DNA from: Castor canadensis
Taxonomy: Eukaryota; Chordata; Mammalia; Rodentia; Castoridae
Assembly: GCF_047511655.1 (NCBI RefSeq)
Contig: NC_133386.1
Coordinates: 78,185,501-78,249,500 of the forward strand
Length of the DNA stretch: 64,000 nt
Direction of reading: 5' to 3'
A program made the position numbers and the translations under genes. Below are positions 13,801 to 28,800 of the stretch, piece by piece. The first letter of the stretch is position 1. The number at the start of each line of letters is the position of its first letter. The notes beneath the pieces were generated by a model. The model ran no database searches. It saw only the letters and a program-made list of their open reading frames with translations, and was not told the origin of the DNA.

Positions 13801-16800
13801 TTATGGTATTCTCTGTTTCAGTTTGGTGTTTATTTAGTGCTCCTGTGATTTCATTTACTTGTTTTTGTGTTTTCTGATAGTCTTTATTTTTGTTGTCTTG
13901 GAATTTCTTGAGTTTCTCCTGTATGTTTTGGTTGACCGTGTCTAGTAACATCTCTATGAAATTCTCATTAATTACCTCCAGGATTTCTTCTTTCAAGGTG
14001 TTCTTGTGGGCTTCATTGGGTTCCCTGGTATAGTTTATCTTTGTTTTGTTGGAGTCTGGATCTGGGTATCTGTTTTCTTCATTTTGCTCTGAATCCTGTA
14101 CTAATTTATTTTTGGGAGGAGAATGGTTTCCATCCCTTTTTTTGTCTTCCCATATTTCCACTGGGTACCATTTCTGTCCCTGGTCTATATGTAATTTAGT
14201 TTTAGCTGAGTTACAATATCAGTACTAACAAAACCAATAGAGAAGGAGAAAAAAAGAGAACAAAAAAGGGAGGATAAAAGAAAGAAAGAAAAGGAAAAAG
14301 AGAAAAAATGTGAGAGATGCTGGGCGATCAAACAACAAACCAGAGAGCCAAACCCTTAAAGAAAGGCAAAAAAAAAAAAAAAATCACTGTTTCTGGAGCA
14401 GTAGAATTACAGTCTTAGTTGTTCTTATAGTACTCCTTTAGCATCCAGTCCTGTCTGTCTATGTCTCTTAGGCAGGTTTGATGCCCTCCTGTAGTGGCCT
14501 GCCATGTAGCAGCCTGGTTGAGCAGCTATCGGGCAAGCCTGTAGAGCTGGGGCCTGGCAGGGCCCAAGGGGTGACAGGGCCAGCGCAGTGTGGATCCGGT
14601 GGTCCCATGTGGTGCTGAGGCCTGGCAGGGCTTGAGGAGTGGGGATCCCAAGGGGTGGGGATCCTGGTGGAGCGTGGATCTGGCGGTTCCATGTTGAGCT
14701 GGGGACTGGCAGGCTGAGGGTCGTGGAGCCCAGTGGAGTTGAGCAGTGGCTCTGCGGGCCTATGGGGTGGGGACTTGGTGGGCCGGCTCTTCTTTTAGTA
14801 AATCGTGGCATGGAGAAGCCTTCCACAATGTAGGGGTTCAGAGTGCAGAAGTTTCGGCTCTCCCTGGTGCTTTACCTCAGTCAAGTGTGTCTCCAGCATC
14901 TCAGCAAGGTCCATAACTCACAGAGCTCATGCAGTCTGCTGCTTTGTCCCATTGGCCATCTTGGATCACTCCCTTTTCACATTTAAAAAACATTAAAGAA
15001 AGCCCAAAAAACTAAAACGTAAACTATGGTCAACTCATCTTTGGAGTTTTATCACCATTATAATAAATAATTATTAGTCTAACATGTCTTCTGTTTTCAT
15101 TTTCAAAAATCACAGCTACAGCATTTCTGTCATTTACCTCATATATACAATGGAAAGAGTTTATGCTATAGAATATCAATATTTTGAACAATTCATCAGT
15201 ATCATACAAATGATTGAAATCCATTACCTCGTCACTAATGATACTTAAATGCCTTTAGTATTTTATAGCAGAAATATTGATAAACCATTCAGTCATGTAA
15301 TTGTAATGCATTTTAATATAAATAAGCTAGTATTCACCTTAAAACTAAAACTTAGAGGGATAACAAAAGCAATAAAGTGGAGAAAGGAGCCTTGCCAGCA
15401 TGACTGGTATTTGCATTTCACAATGATGACTTTGGCACAATTTAAGGGAAGAACAGGAAGCCACAAAACAAACCAATTCAGACCTAACCTACTTTTTAAA
15501 TAAATATATTTTGGTATTTGCTAAAAAACCAAGTTAATGCTGAGACAGAACACTTAAAACAAAAAGTAGGATGTTAACCAATACCATGAGGCTTGGCTTC
15601 ATCTAAATCAGAATAAGACGAGAGACTGGTTTGATGGGTTCGAAATTTGCTTTCATTTTTTGGTTTTATTTTGTTCAGTTTCAAATAATTTTACTTTCTG
15701 TATTTTTTGCTTATATTTAAATGTTTAGCCCCTGTAGAAAGAGGTAGTAAATAAAAATATAAATCATAATATTATGAAGTTAGTTTTTGCAATATAGTTA
15801 TTTTCTTCCTGAGAGGTCTAGGGCTTGAAACTCCAGGCTGTATAGAGAAAATTTTTCTTTACACTGTTGTTTTGTTGACATTTGACAGTGGTGCTGCTAC
15901 TACCTTGAATGATGGTTAACACATTTTATACAAGGGGATTTTTAAAAAGTTCTGTCTCATAAGAGACTTTGTTGCTGGTCAGGGCGGAAGGGGAGATAAA
16001 TGTAAAATGTAAAAAATGATAACATCTGTGCTTCCTAATAAAATCTTAGTATTTTGTGTAAAATAAATTAATAAGTCATCAAACCAATGTTGAAAATGGT
16101 ATAGAACATATTTGGCAGAATTTTTTTTGTCTTGTAATTTTTCTGTTTTTGTCAAGTAGGGTCCTTCAGTGATGCTAATATTGAGGTTGCTGGCCCTCTC
16201 TCAGAATTTTCTCAGCATTTGTGAGTCAGACCAGGATCAAGCCTTGGGGATGAGGTGGTGGGTGATTTACATTTCTTACCTGTGGGGTGTCTGTTGCCAA
16301 GTTCCACCTTCAGTGGCCAGGACCTGCCATTGGTTATTATGAGTAATAAAGTAAAATGTTTGTGACAAAGTATATATCTATTTCCATGGAGAACATAATC
16401 AAATTTATTTAAAACTATATACCAAAAGTACTTTGAATCTGTTTCCATACAGTGTTTATCTGTCTCCTTTATGATTTGCTTATTTTAGGCAATTTAGAAG
16501 GTTTAAACTACATTAAACATATATATTTATATACATTTTGCTTTAGTTATTTTTCAGATAGGTCTCATTTTTTTTTGCCCAAGGCTAGCTTTGGACTGTG
16601 ATCCTACAGCCTCCCATATAGCTGGGACTACAGCTGTGAGTCACCATGCCTGGCTTGTTTGTTAAGATGAGGTATTGCTAACATTTTGCTCAGCATGGCT
16701 TCAAACCATGACCTTCTTAATCTTTGCCTTGGGAGTAGCTGGGATACAAACATGAGCGATCATACCTTGCTAGCTTACCTTCTTTAGAATGTATCATTTT

Positions 16801-19800
16801 GTATTTTTCTGAAAATATAGCCTTTTTAAACTATGGCTGTTAGGGATATGATATATTATTTAGTTCAGTGGTTCTCAACACTAGCTAATCATTTCTGATC
16901 ACCTGGGAAGCTTTAAAAATATACATATAGACTGTTTTGCCTCATCTGGAACTGAGTTAGAATTAAGTTAGCCTGGAAGACAGGCTCGGGAATCTTGTTT
17001 TTCCTTAGATTGCTGGGGCTCAATTATCTTTGGAAAGCACAAATCTGGTTCATTTGCACTGCCATCATCTGACTAGATGAGAAACCATGATCCAGGAAGG
17101 TACCAAGAGCATCACTGCGTGATAAGTGGAAGAACCTGTAGTCCCCACCATCCTGAGTATCAACCTCGTGTTCTAGTTCTGTTCGTAGATGGCATTTTGT
17201 ATGTGTAATCATGAAACTTTTCTTTATTTTTCTGAATATCACAGAAAGTTTTCAGAAGTAACAAAATTCTTTTGTGGTTTGCTAACTTGTCGTTTATGTC
17301 TACTCAACAAAATTTATCACAGTCTGTTATGTATTGACTACAGTCAGTATTGGTGAGGACAACACTAGAACATACAATTAAATTTTTAAAACTTTTCTGA
17401 CTTAGATAATCTGAGATCTTGTACTGAGGAAAATATTTTAAATCATTGCATTAAGAAAATTATACCTTTGTCATTTATAGGTTAATCAACATATTTCAAC
17501 TTTATTTTGCATTGTGGATTTCTAGGTCCATATTTAATATAAACCAACCCTTGTTTACATGTTATTTTTAGCAACAGCCCAATTTGAATTTAGTTACTTC
17601 ATCTGCTAACAATATCATCTTTAAGCCTTTTTTTTGTTAGTTTTATTTTCTCATCTGGGTGATTACTTCTTGGTTTGGTAATCTAATGAAAAGGAACAGA
17701 TTTCTATTTTTATGGAGATCATAGGCAAATTGATTTAACACTGTTTGCTGTTGGTCAGTAGTTGAATGGTCAAAACTGGTTAGCTTATGTAGTGGAGTGC
17801 CTGCTTGGCAAGTGAAAGAACCTGAATTCAAACCCCAATACCACCAAAGGGAGAAACAAATAAAGAAGGAACTGGCTGTTCACACTGAGACACCCACAGT
17901 TGAGCTTTCAGCAAGGTTTTGCTGTGAGCTAAGTCTTCTAATTCATATTGTGAGTCTTCCTGTTTTTACCATGAATCATGCAGAATTTTATTATTTAATG
18001 AGCCTACACATTTTTTGAAATTAAAAAAAAAAAAGATGGCATAGCCAGGTGCCAGTGGCTCATGCATGTAATTCTAGCAACTCAGGAGGCAGAGATCAGG
18101 AGGATCGCTGTTCAAATCCAGCCTCAGGCAAACAGTTCATGAGACCATACCTGGGGGGGGAGGGGAAAAACCCATCACAAAAAAAGGGCTGATGGAGTGA
18201 CTCAGGGTGTAGGCCCTGAGTTCAAACTCCTGTCCCACATAAAAAGAGCATATTTCCCTCTTAAAACTATCCTTACACCAGGTGCAGTGGCTTATGCCTG
18301 TAATCCTAGGTACTTGAGAGGTAGACATTGGGATGATCATGGCTGAAGGCCAGCCCAGACAAAAAAGTTAGCAAGACCCCCATCTCAACCAACAACTGGT
18401 CTTGGTGGTACATGATTGTAATCCCAGCTACATGGGAAGCATAAATAGGATTGTAGTCCAGGCCAGCCTGGGCATAAATGTAAGACCTTATCCTAAAATA
18501 ACTAAAGCAAAAAGGGCTTGGGTTTGGCTCAAGTGCTAAAGCACCTGCTAGCAAGCCCAAGGCCCTGAGTTCAAATGCCAGGGCTGCAAAAAAAACCCCA
18601 CAAAACCCCAAATAAAACTAATTTTACTATTCCTACTTTGTTAATAATACCAAAACTTTTTAAAGTGTTGTGATACAAAATTGAATAAAAAATTTAATTA
18701 CAGTAAGCAAGAATTTGAGACTAAAAAAGAACAGAAGGAGATGATACAGAATTTTCATTACTACAAATCTTTAAAAATTGTGTAGAGAATTTTTTTTTTC
18801 AAGACAGGATCTCACTAGGTGTCCCAGGCTGACCTCTAACTTGTGATCCTCCTGTCTCAGCTGGGATTATAAGAATGTACCACCATGCCTGACCAAATGA
18901 CCAAAACACTTTCTTGATTTTGGTGGTTTGGTCACTGGCTTTCCTGGAAGATAAAGGCTTGTCAAGACAGTGTCCTGCATGCTGTATACATTTCATGTCT
19001 GAAATGAAGATACTTGGATTTATATTGAACTGTATGAATGGAGATCCCAAAATATGTTGATTTAAATAAGTTAAATGTGGGGACTGGGTTTTTTGGAAGT
19101 GGGATTATCTAAGAGTGTAGTTGTAGGACAACAAGTGACTTAGGATGTGCCCACCATCCACTGCTGGTGCAAAGAAGCCTTAGCTTCACATCATAGCTTT
19201 ACATCGTGTCTTCTAGCCAGCTGAGGGCCACAGGGAATGTGTTTGGATGGTGTGCCTCATTCCTGTGTAGGAAACAAACCAGAAGTTATACCCATGACTT
19301 CCATTCCATGCCTTTGGACAGAAGATAGTCTTATGCCTCTGCAAGCTGCACAAAGACTAAGTGAATACTGCCTTCACCTGGGTAGCCACATGCAAACAGG
19401 CAAAAGTTATTATTAAAAAGTAGAGAATATAGATAACTAGTAAAAACTTTAAAAAGGAGAGAATGAATATTGATGGATAATTACAGTTCTCTGTTACAAC
19501 ATGGAAAAGGTTTTCAGTATCTGAACATAAAAATAATATGATATAGTGTTGACATAGAGTATGTCACTGAAGCATAAGTCAGTGGTAGAGCACTTGCTAG
19601 CATGTTGCAAAGCCCTGAGTTACATCTCCAGCACCACAAAAAGCAAAAAGAAGAAGAAAGTGACATATGTAGATACTTTAGAAAATTTATTACATCATAT
19701 TTGTATAATATTTATATTTTTCAGGTGAAGAGTAAAAAACAGACACACAAAAAAGCAATCCCTGTGATTCATTTATTATTCTTTAAGCGATGGCTGTCTT

Positions 19801-22800
19801 CTCAGGGACCTTCAGGATTATAATATTTCATTGAGATGACTAGAGCCAGTTGGAGATGTTTTTTCTCTGTTACAGAATGTAGCATATATTAGACAAGATT
19901 CCTTACCTGTAAGAAGCATTTTAAAGAGCACATTGCTGCACTTTTGAAGAAGTCAACTTCACATTGAGTTTTTGAGACCAGTTCTTTTTGTTTTTGAAGG
20001 CAGAGTAAGGAGGTTTATTACATGGCTCGGGGCCTGAGAATAGTTCTTGCTGTATAAATCTGCATTAGCTAGGCACCTACTATTGCTATTGCCATTGACT
20101 TGAGAATCACTCTCATTTCAGACCACTGTGTGTATGTGTGTGTGGTTCAAGTTCAGGGTTTTGCACTTGCTACGCAGGCACTCTATTGCTTGAGCTACAC
20201 CTCCAGCCTCAACCCTTGTTCGAGTCCAAAGTGGATTGGGGTGACATCCCTGACTTGATGGTTTGACATGATTTTTCAACTTTATGATAGTGCAAAAAGG
20301 CACCCATAACAACCATTCTGTTTTTCATTTTTAGTACTGGATTTGATAAATTACAGTTTATACAAAATAGACTTTGAAGAGTCTGAGCTCGTTTAAGGTA
20401 GGCTGGGATAAGCTGTGGTCTTCTGTGGGTTAGGTATATTTAGTGCAGTTTTGACTTAAGATATTTTCAGCTGATGCTGGGTGTATTAGGCTATGATTTG
20501 ATTTTAAGTTGAGAATCATCTGTATATGCTGCCTTTTGTGGAAGGAACTGCAGAGCTACCTGGCAAAGAACATTGACATAAACACAGGATGGTCAGGAAT
20601 TGGGGCTAATTGTATTTACCACTTATTCTAGATAAAGTCTCATAATAGTCAAAATATTTGAGAGGAATTCTGAAATGACACCTCAAATACCTCTCTTTCT
20701 AATTTGTGGTAGAAAACTTATTAGTTTATTCACTTTTTTACATGATAGAATGATGCCTAATTAATTTCTGGAATTGAGATATGAAAATGAAATTAATTTC
20801 CCAGCTATGAAACTAAGAAAGGTATGAGTGAACTAGTTAGGACTACCCCCCTGCCCTCTGAAACTTTTGTGAGAATTGTAAAGATTTTAGTATTGTCATT
20901 GTTTTTTCATATTATTAAATGACAGTTTTTAAAAGTCTTGTCTCAAACACAAATGTTTGAAACTAGTTAGTTTTTACTAAGTGTTTATAAAATCAGCTTT
21001 AAAAATCAGTTTATGGGGGTTGAGGGTGTTGCTCAAGCATAGAGCAGTTGCCTAGCATATGTGAGGCCGTGGGTTTGAACCCTGGCAGTACACATATACA
21101 CAACCCACGTAGACACATAGGCACGCACACACACTCACACACAAAGAACTAGTTTATGTCATCTCTTTATTCTTCTGGACCTGTGACTGATTCTAAAAAG
21201 AAAATGACAATAGATTAGTTTTATTGAACAATTAGTTGCTTCCTGATAAAAGTAGAAATTGAATTCTACTATGATTCTTTTATCATACTACTTGTTCCGT
21301 AGTAAGCATGAACAAGAATATGGATTAGAGATGTTCAACTTAGTATTACTAAAGACTCAATAGTTTTAGTGTTCTCTGCTGAAGGGAATATGAAGAAGTA
21401 GGCTTAAAATTTGACTCCAAATGAATTAAATAGGATTCTTTTGCACTGTCTCAGATGTAATATATTTTGATGTATTGAGAGAAAAGGTAAAAAAATAACC
21501 TCTTAGAATCAAGAAATGACTAATCATGAGTTCTGTTTTAGAAGACTATCCAATTTAATGTTATGTTCATAATGGAAAACTGTGGTACAGAAATAGCATT
21601 TTACAGCAGACTAGGAGAAAATGTACCAATTTTTTGTGCTGGAATTTTTTGTTCTTCACAATAATTTTGATTATAGCAATTAATATTGACCTAGGCATGG
21701 TCCTATGGGGCTTTACCTGTATTATTTCATTTAATCCACAGTCAACCTGACAAATCAGAAATTCCTATTATCCTTATTTATAGATAAGGAAACAAGCACA
21801 AAGAGGTTCATATGTTTCATATTTTCTAGAATTTTATGTATTGCTTTAAAAAACAAACAAAATGACAATAAATTTGTAAAGCAAGGAAATTGTACCACTT
21901 TTGGGATTAAAAATTTGCAAACACCCTGACATATCCCATTTGTAAGGCTTTTCCTTCAGGGCAGTTTTGTGGTATTATGGAAGACTGAGTTCTAGGCAAT
22001 CCCTTATCTTCAGCAAGTTGCTTAAAATCTCTGAACTTCAGTTTCCTTATATGCAAGATGACTGTAGTTATACTTCCCCAAACTGTTGAGGGGATCAAAT
22101 GAAATATGTGACTATAACTTGTAAATCATAAACTACCATATAAAGTTAGGCAGTGATTTATTATATAGTCAAATCTTAACAATTTGTTGCTAGTATATTA
22201 TAATTAGATGTTCCCTGGACAACACATGGCATATTCTTTTTCTTTTGGGGTTGCAACTCAGGGCCTTGTATTTGTCAGACAGGCATTTGAACCATGTTCC
22301 TAGCCCTATGGCATGTTCTCTGTGGTACATAAATTGGTACTGCTTTAGCTAATACCACTCTAGCTTATGAGACACTGCAAATACAAATAACGTGTAATAA
22401 ACAATATCATTATTTAAGTGTTATTTTGTATTACCATTTGTTAATATTAGTTTCTCACAAATTTCTGTAGAATTAGGATTTTTAGTATTAAATAATTAAA
22501 TGAGAGAAAGACTTCATTTTGTGTATCTCCATGACTTAGAACATTGTGTGTCACATAAATATTTGTTGAAAGAGTGAAATACTACTCTGACAATTTAAGA
22601 AGGGGTTTAAGAACAGATAGCATTCATAGTACATAAAAATGCTAAGTATAAATGCTAGTAATCTGTATAATATTCTGAAGTGTCTTTGACCCACACATTT
22701 GGCAGATTTTTCATTTCTTCTTATTTGTGTTACTTAGGGACGTGCTTCCTTAACACAAGAGAAGAAAGAGTTTGCTCATGAACATGAAGAAATGAAGAAC

Positions 22801-25800
22801 CTAGAAGCCATTGTTCAAAAGATAAAACCAACTGCCCTCATCGGTAGACATTTTTCCTCTCTTCCCCTTATTTTGACCAGACTGGTGTAATTTAGCTTTT
22901 ATGAAATTCTAACCATTGGATTTCAAAAAACAACATTTACTAGTGTCACTCAAGCAGCATAGACAAGTCCTCCATAGGCATGTAGATTTGGGGTTGATCT
23001 ACCTGAAGTATGTAGCCCTCTTTATTAACTGTGTCAGCCTGCTAACACCTGTTGTATTTTGGCTTTTCCAGGCTTTATTTCTCCAGAGAGATAGTTCTTC
23101 TGAAAAGGGAGGGATTTTTGCCTCCCAGGGGACATTTGGCAATGTGTAGAGAGAGTTTGTAGTTGGTATAACAGGGAAGGAGATTTGGAGGTGGGAGGAA
23201 GGGCCTACTGACATTTCATGAGCAGAGGACAGGCAGGCTGCTAAGTAATCCCATGATCCATACTACAATTCAGCAATAATGAATTATTTGCTAAAATATC
23301 AATAGTGCCAGCATCCAGAAATATCAAGCAAGACCCTTCTGGAGGACAGGAATCACATCTTGCGTATCTTTTATAGTCCTCCTAACACTTAACACCGTAC
23401 TTTGACATTGCACGTGCATATAGTGATATGTTTAATATGGTCAAATTTTATGTTTAAAAAGCATCTCAAAGGAAGTTATGAAGGGTTATCCCTTATTGTG
23501 TATGTGCGTATATGAATCTACTTTATATTATACTCCATTCCTAGAAGCTCTTGTGAAATAGTTGACAATATTGAAAATAATGGTGATGCTCATAATAAAA
23601 ATAGCTACCTACTCCATGACAGAAACTTCACTAAACTTTTAGTATTGTTTTACAAAATGTGTTCTTTCAGTAATCTTACTCCTTTCCATTTCTATTATGC
23701 TGTTTATTCTTCTGTTAAAATTTTTTCAATGAGGGGTATTTCAAATTTTCAGTTGAATTAAATCATTGTTTTAAGTGTCAACACTGCTTTATAAAACATT
23801 ATTATTTTTCTACCTTAACAGAATTACTCATAGAAAGAGTGTATGGATTGGACACAGTTTAATTTCCTAACACATATGCCTGTAATCAAAATCCCAGCTG
23901 ATTGGCTACTAACTCAATAATGTTATATTTATAGTTTTTAAGGTTACTTTGTTGGGATTAGCAAACATCTTTTATCATTGTACTATAATTCAAATGTTCC
24001 ATATTTTATTTAGGGTCTATTAGAAAATGAGCTGATATATCTCATTGTTTTAGGAGCATGGGCTTTTTGGATGAATTAACAAGTGTCCTAAATTACTGGT
24101 TTGTCATTTCTTAATTAGGCGTTGCTGCAATTGGTGGTGCATTCTCAGAACAAATTCTCAAAGACATGGCTGCCTTCAATGAACGGCCAATCATTTTTGC
24201 ACTGAGTAATCCAACCAGCAAAGCAGAGTGTTCTGCAGAGCAATGCTATAAAATATCCAAGGTAAAGTGAATGTGTAACTGATAATTTAATAGTCAAATT
24301 TTGATTAAGTTTTATAGGAATGCCTAGCATAACTAAGATGTTTACCATATACCCTTGAAAATTTATGAACCAAGATTAAAAGAAAAATGAACAGAAGGAG
24401 TACTGTTTCCTTAACTGTTATAACACTTCTCTTCATAAAATAAATTTTTAATGTATTAGTGATAATTTTCCGTAAGTGATTTAGAAAGTATCTGAGATTT
24501 AAACACAACACTTACGTTAAAAGGAAAAAACGTTGTTTTAGATGGTTATTAAAATAGCTTTTAACTAGCTATTCCCAAACATCGAAGCATGCAGTATAAA
24601 ACCACAGTCTAATTTTTGCTTTACTAAATTCTGGGTTTGGATTTTGATGCCATGGGTGGAACATTTGGACAGCTATCTTGATATCCAGCCAAGAATGGGA
24701 TGGGAGTCCTCAGTGATTCAATACTTTACTGTTTGAAAAAAAATTTATTTTATTTTACACTGTGTTTGTACTAATATATATTTGACTGACGTATTGGCAA
24801 GAACCTTTTGTTCCCTTCAAAGATTTGAAATACTGTTACAACAAAATAAAGTTTGTGTCTTATGTATGTAAAACTTTTATTTTGCAAATAAAAATGAAGT
24901 AGAGAGGGTAAACACAACACAAAGCTGTGTACCTCTGTACAAATCAGAACTTGATGACTATACTTCTTTAACAGTATACTCTTAAAATCTTACTACTAGA
25001 ATTTTTTTGACAAGATACCACTCCATTGTTTACCTTTTATTTTGAGTAGCATCAGTGTCCTCACTAATTTTAATTTTTATCTGTGCTGTAGATTGTGGAA
25101 TTTGCTTCACATTCCTCAGTAGTCTTTATATTCTTAAAGGAGAAAAACACAGTCCTTTGAGCAATAACAAAATTTTTAGCATAGTACTTTCCATGTAGGA
25201 AGCACACAACAAACCAGTGCTTAAGTCATTTTTTTTCTCGCTACAACTCAATAGGCTTCAAGAGTTTAGAGATTATGTAGTTCACATATATAAAATTAGC
25301 AAAATTTGTATAGCTGTGTTGTAAAATTTGGATGTGTCAGCAGTAAATGGCCCCCTGCCTTTTCTTATAATCTTGTCTAATGTTCTGTATTGTCAGACCT
25401 GAAATTCTGAGTCATTTTGAGACAGAAAATTAAGCTCTAACCTAAAATGTTATTTTATTATTTGTGCTCTAATAATGATCCTGTCTTTTTTTTTTTTTTA
25501 TCTTCAGAAGTCTGTAATGGGAAGCCTATGTAGAAATGGTTGATGGGCCTCTGGTTTAGATGACAATAGAGAACAGAGTGATAGACAGGGAATTCTGTGT
25601 TTTGCACACTTCCAGGAGCAAAGAGTACGAAAACAATGAGAGTTATCCAGTCCAGAACCTGTTACCTAACATCACTGAAACTTTCCCAGAATTACTAGGG
25701 AGTTAAGTACTAACTACTCATTGTTTTGGCTATGTGGCAGTCATATTATAATATATTTGTTTTAAAATATCCTGCTTCTGTGGTATATTGCAAGAACTTT

Positions 25801-28800
25801 TGTAAATGTCACAATGTACCCTCAGTACAACAATTAAAAAAAATTAAACTTTTGAATGTTAAAGAAAGAATATCCTGCTTCTATTTAAAGTGAGTGGTAT
25901 GTGTCTGTGTTGCAGGGCCGTGCAGTTTTTGCCAGTGGCAGTCCTTTTGATCCTGTAACTCTTCCAAATGGACGAACCTTATATCCTGGTCAAGGCAACA
26001 ATTCCTATGTGTTCCCTGGAGTTGCTCTTGGCGTTGTGGCATGTGGACTGAGGCATATCACAGACAAGATCTTCCTCACTACTGCTGAGGTATTGTATAA
26101 TACTGAAGTTTTCCCAGGCTCTAAAATTTGCCTAGTTTTAGTTGTCTGATTTTTATTTGTCTAGCATACCAGCTCACTGTCTAGAAGAAGTAAAACTAGA
26201 GAAGAAAAAAAAATCTTTCCCAGTAGAGAATAACAAGTGGGTAGTGGGTTCATATGGAGCTGGTAGTAAAAGATTCTTCCTCAGTAACTGTTAGATAAAT
26301 TGTTTTGATTTCATAAAAGGAACCCTTTTATCTTCATACTTCTGATTGAATTCCAACATTAATGTGATAAATAAATTCTGTTTTCAAATGATGATTAAGT
26401 CATAAATATTTTCTCATTGTGAACTTTCCTTAAACAATGGCAGTTTGAAGGTTTTTTCTTTTTTAAGTTTAGTATGGTGAAGTGGAAGTGCTTATGATTA
26501 AGTGTTCAGTGCAGAAAACAAATCTTGCTAGCACAAAATTAAAATAGGGATTTAAGTATTTATAAAATCACTAAAAGGGCAGGAGAAGTAGGTTATAATC
26601 TAGGCTTTCTGAAAAAGTTTTCAGAATATCACAGAGCAGACCCACTAGGGAATCTTGAGCCATCAGGAACTGTGAAAGCCTCAGAGGGATGATAACAGTG
26701 ATTGGGCATATGTTTGTAAAATCACAAACTTTTGATAATCAGAATGTCCATCCTGTTGATACACATTTTCACATTTGAGCAGGATGCAATTTGTGAAGGA
26801 GAAGCTTGTGAATTTCTTCTGTTAATCTGCTGTACACCATTATAGCTGAACTGAACCAAGTAAAAGTTGATTAGTATTAAAATATATTTATCCTACAAAT
26901 GTACTATTCTTTCCATTGTGAAGAGGAATCCTTGGAGTATAGACAGAGATTCCTGTGTTACTGATGTTATCTACAGGAGCACACTATACTGGGTTGCACT
27001 GGTTCTGTTCTGTAAAAACAGATTATCTGAAGCTGCAGTGCCTTTCTTCACTGCATTAAAAGCATGGCAACTGATGCATTTGTTTGCTTAATCCCCAAGT
27101 CTCGTTAAGCATAAGTAGATGTCCAATTACTAAGGGAGCTTTTTAAAGTTGGTTTTACATTGTCTTTTACAACAGGCACATCAGAAGAAAAAAATTTTAC
27201 TCTCCATAGCCAGTGTTTTCTTTCCTAAATGACTGTAGCACCCTCTAGTGACAAGTATCATGAAAAATATTTCCCATTTCTCATTCTGTAAGAGTAATAA
27301 TGATCACTACCAAAAGACTTTTAAAATTTACAGTCGTATTTTTATGGTCGGTGCATCTGTGTGGCTGCGTCTTTTGGCCTTTCCACTGGTTTCAACACAA
27401 CATTCTCCTTTATTAAATACGTCTGTTAAATCCCATGTACTCTTTTGTCTCTTTTTCATCTCCCTTTTAACTAAGACCTTTTTTTTTCTAGCATTCACTG
27501 TTTTTGTCCCTTTTCTATATGATTTCAAAGATCTCATCCACTCATCTGTTTCCGTTATCTTCATTCTAAATAGTCTCCAAATCTGTATATTTCTATTCTC
27601 ATCTTTTACCATAATTCCATTTATCTGGTATATAATTCCCCCCAAATGCTCTGCCTTGTCCTTAAAGACAACATGTTTAAAACCATACAGTCACCTTCCC
27701 TGACCCTCAACATTTACATTTCTAATAGGTCCTTTCCAAATAGGACCAAAGCTTGAAACCTAGTATTCTTTTCATTTTCTATTACCCCATAGTCTGTAAA
27801 CATATTGTGTATATGTACACCTATATAACTGTTTTATTTTATGTCCTACCTGGAAATCCATGGGAATTGTTCTCTACCTGACTAAGCCTGTCCTTCAGGC
27901 TTAAGTCTGATCTCATCCTTAAATTCTTTTTGTGACAAGTCTGCCTCATCTTGATCTTCCTTCCATGGCTGTTCTTATTAAACACTTCAGTATTTAATTT
28001 TATTTCTAGTGTGTTAGCTCTTCAGAGATTCGTATTTTTAAAAAGATTGTATTGTTTCTATAATCAAATTGTAGATTATTTTCTTTAAAGACAGAGATTC
28101 TTCCTTATATTTCTTTCAGAACTCTGGTTACCCCTAGCACAAAGCTATGCACAAAGCATAAACAGTAGGTACTTGTTGAGTTGAATTAAATAGAACTCGT
28201 CATATGTCTTAGCAAGAAGAATAATACCACAGACACTTACTGCCAGAGGACTAAAAAAGAAGAAAGTCCTTTTTGTCTAGATTATGTTTTGTAGTTTACA
28301 AAAGTAACATTTATGGTATCTAGATGAATTTTTGGTTTGACAACCCCAGGTTTAATAATTATTAGAATTACAGTCAAAAATGCAAATTTTAGGACTGGAG
28401 GCATGGCTCAAGTGGTAGGATGCCTGTCTAGCAAGCATAAAGCCCTAAGTTCAAGCCACAATACTGCCTCCTCCCCAAAATACTGATTTTATCTCATATT
28501 GAACCTAGAAATCTTATGGACTAGCAACAATCTAAAAGGGTATTCTGGACATTTTTACACTATGAAGAGATTTTTGGCTTTCCTGGAATGAGAGGCAGTC
28601 TTTTGGACTCTGATGAAAGCACACAGTGCTCTCTGTTTCAGTACTCCTGGCCCCATGTGGTCTGTAGCATAACCTAAGAACAAATTCCTCACCTTTCTTC
28701 TCAAACCTAAGAGACAAATGTTGGTCTCCCATCTTCACTTACCTCTTCCCAAATCTCTTGCTGTGTCTTCTCCTTCACCCAGCTTCACCACTCTCTGATA

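Larger units (their letters stand above)
8585..14970 (-). mobile_element. Near full-length L1 retrotransposon, antisense to ME1
   Basis: About 6.4 kb on the - strand. From its 5' end: a GC-rich 5' UTR (about 14970-14162) starting with a ccaagatggcc motif, ORF1 remnants (14161 to about 12970), an ORF2 region (12906-9099) and a 3' UTR with an A-rich tail (9098 to about 8590). A candidate 12-bp target duplication, ccc(c/t)tttcacat, lies at 8573-8584 and 14971-14982 with one mismatch. ORF1 and ORF2 are split by stops and frameshifts, so it cannot mobilise itself. Termini are approximate. Confidence 0.92.
3986..22737 (+). other. ME1 intron 9
   Basis: An 18.75-kb intron. About 6502-7501 is a sense L1 fragment and about 8585-14970 is a near full-length antisense L1. 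Many SINEs cluster at 5.1-6.0 kb and 16.5-22.3 kb. Other stretches (6.0-6.5, 7.5-8.0, 8.1-8.57, 15.0-16.5, 17.1-17.7, 18.9-19.5, 19.7-20.1, 20.2-21.0 and 21.15-21.73 kb) show no feature I can recognise. Confidence 0.9.

Noticed and set aside
14425-14833. Proline-rich frame of 133 aa on the - strand and overlapping frames.
   Set aside because: They fall inside the GC-rich 5' UTR of the antisense L1; composition explains them.
27248-27703. 151-aa frame in ME1 intron 12, hydrophobic.
   Set aside because: It sits in a pyrimidine-rich intron stretch with an opposite-strand frame over the same bases; Leu/Phe/Ser richness is expected from T/C-rich DNA and the 3' end runs into an L2 relic.
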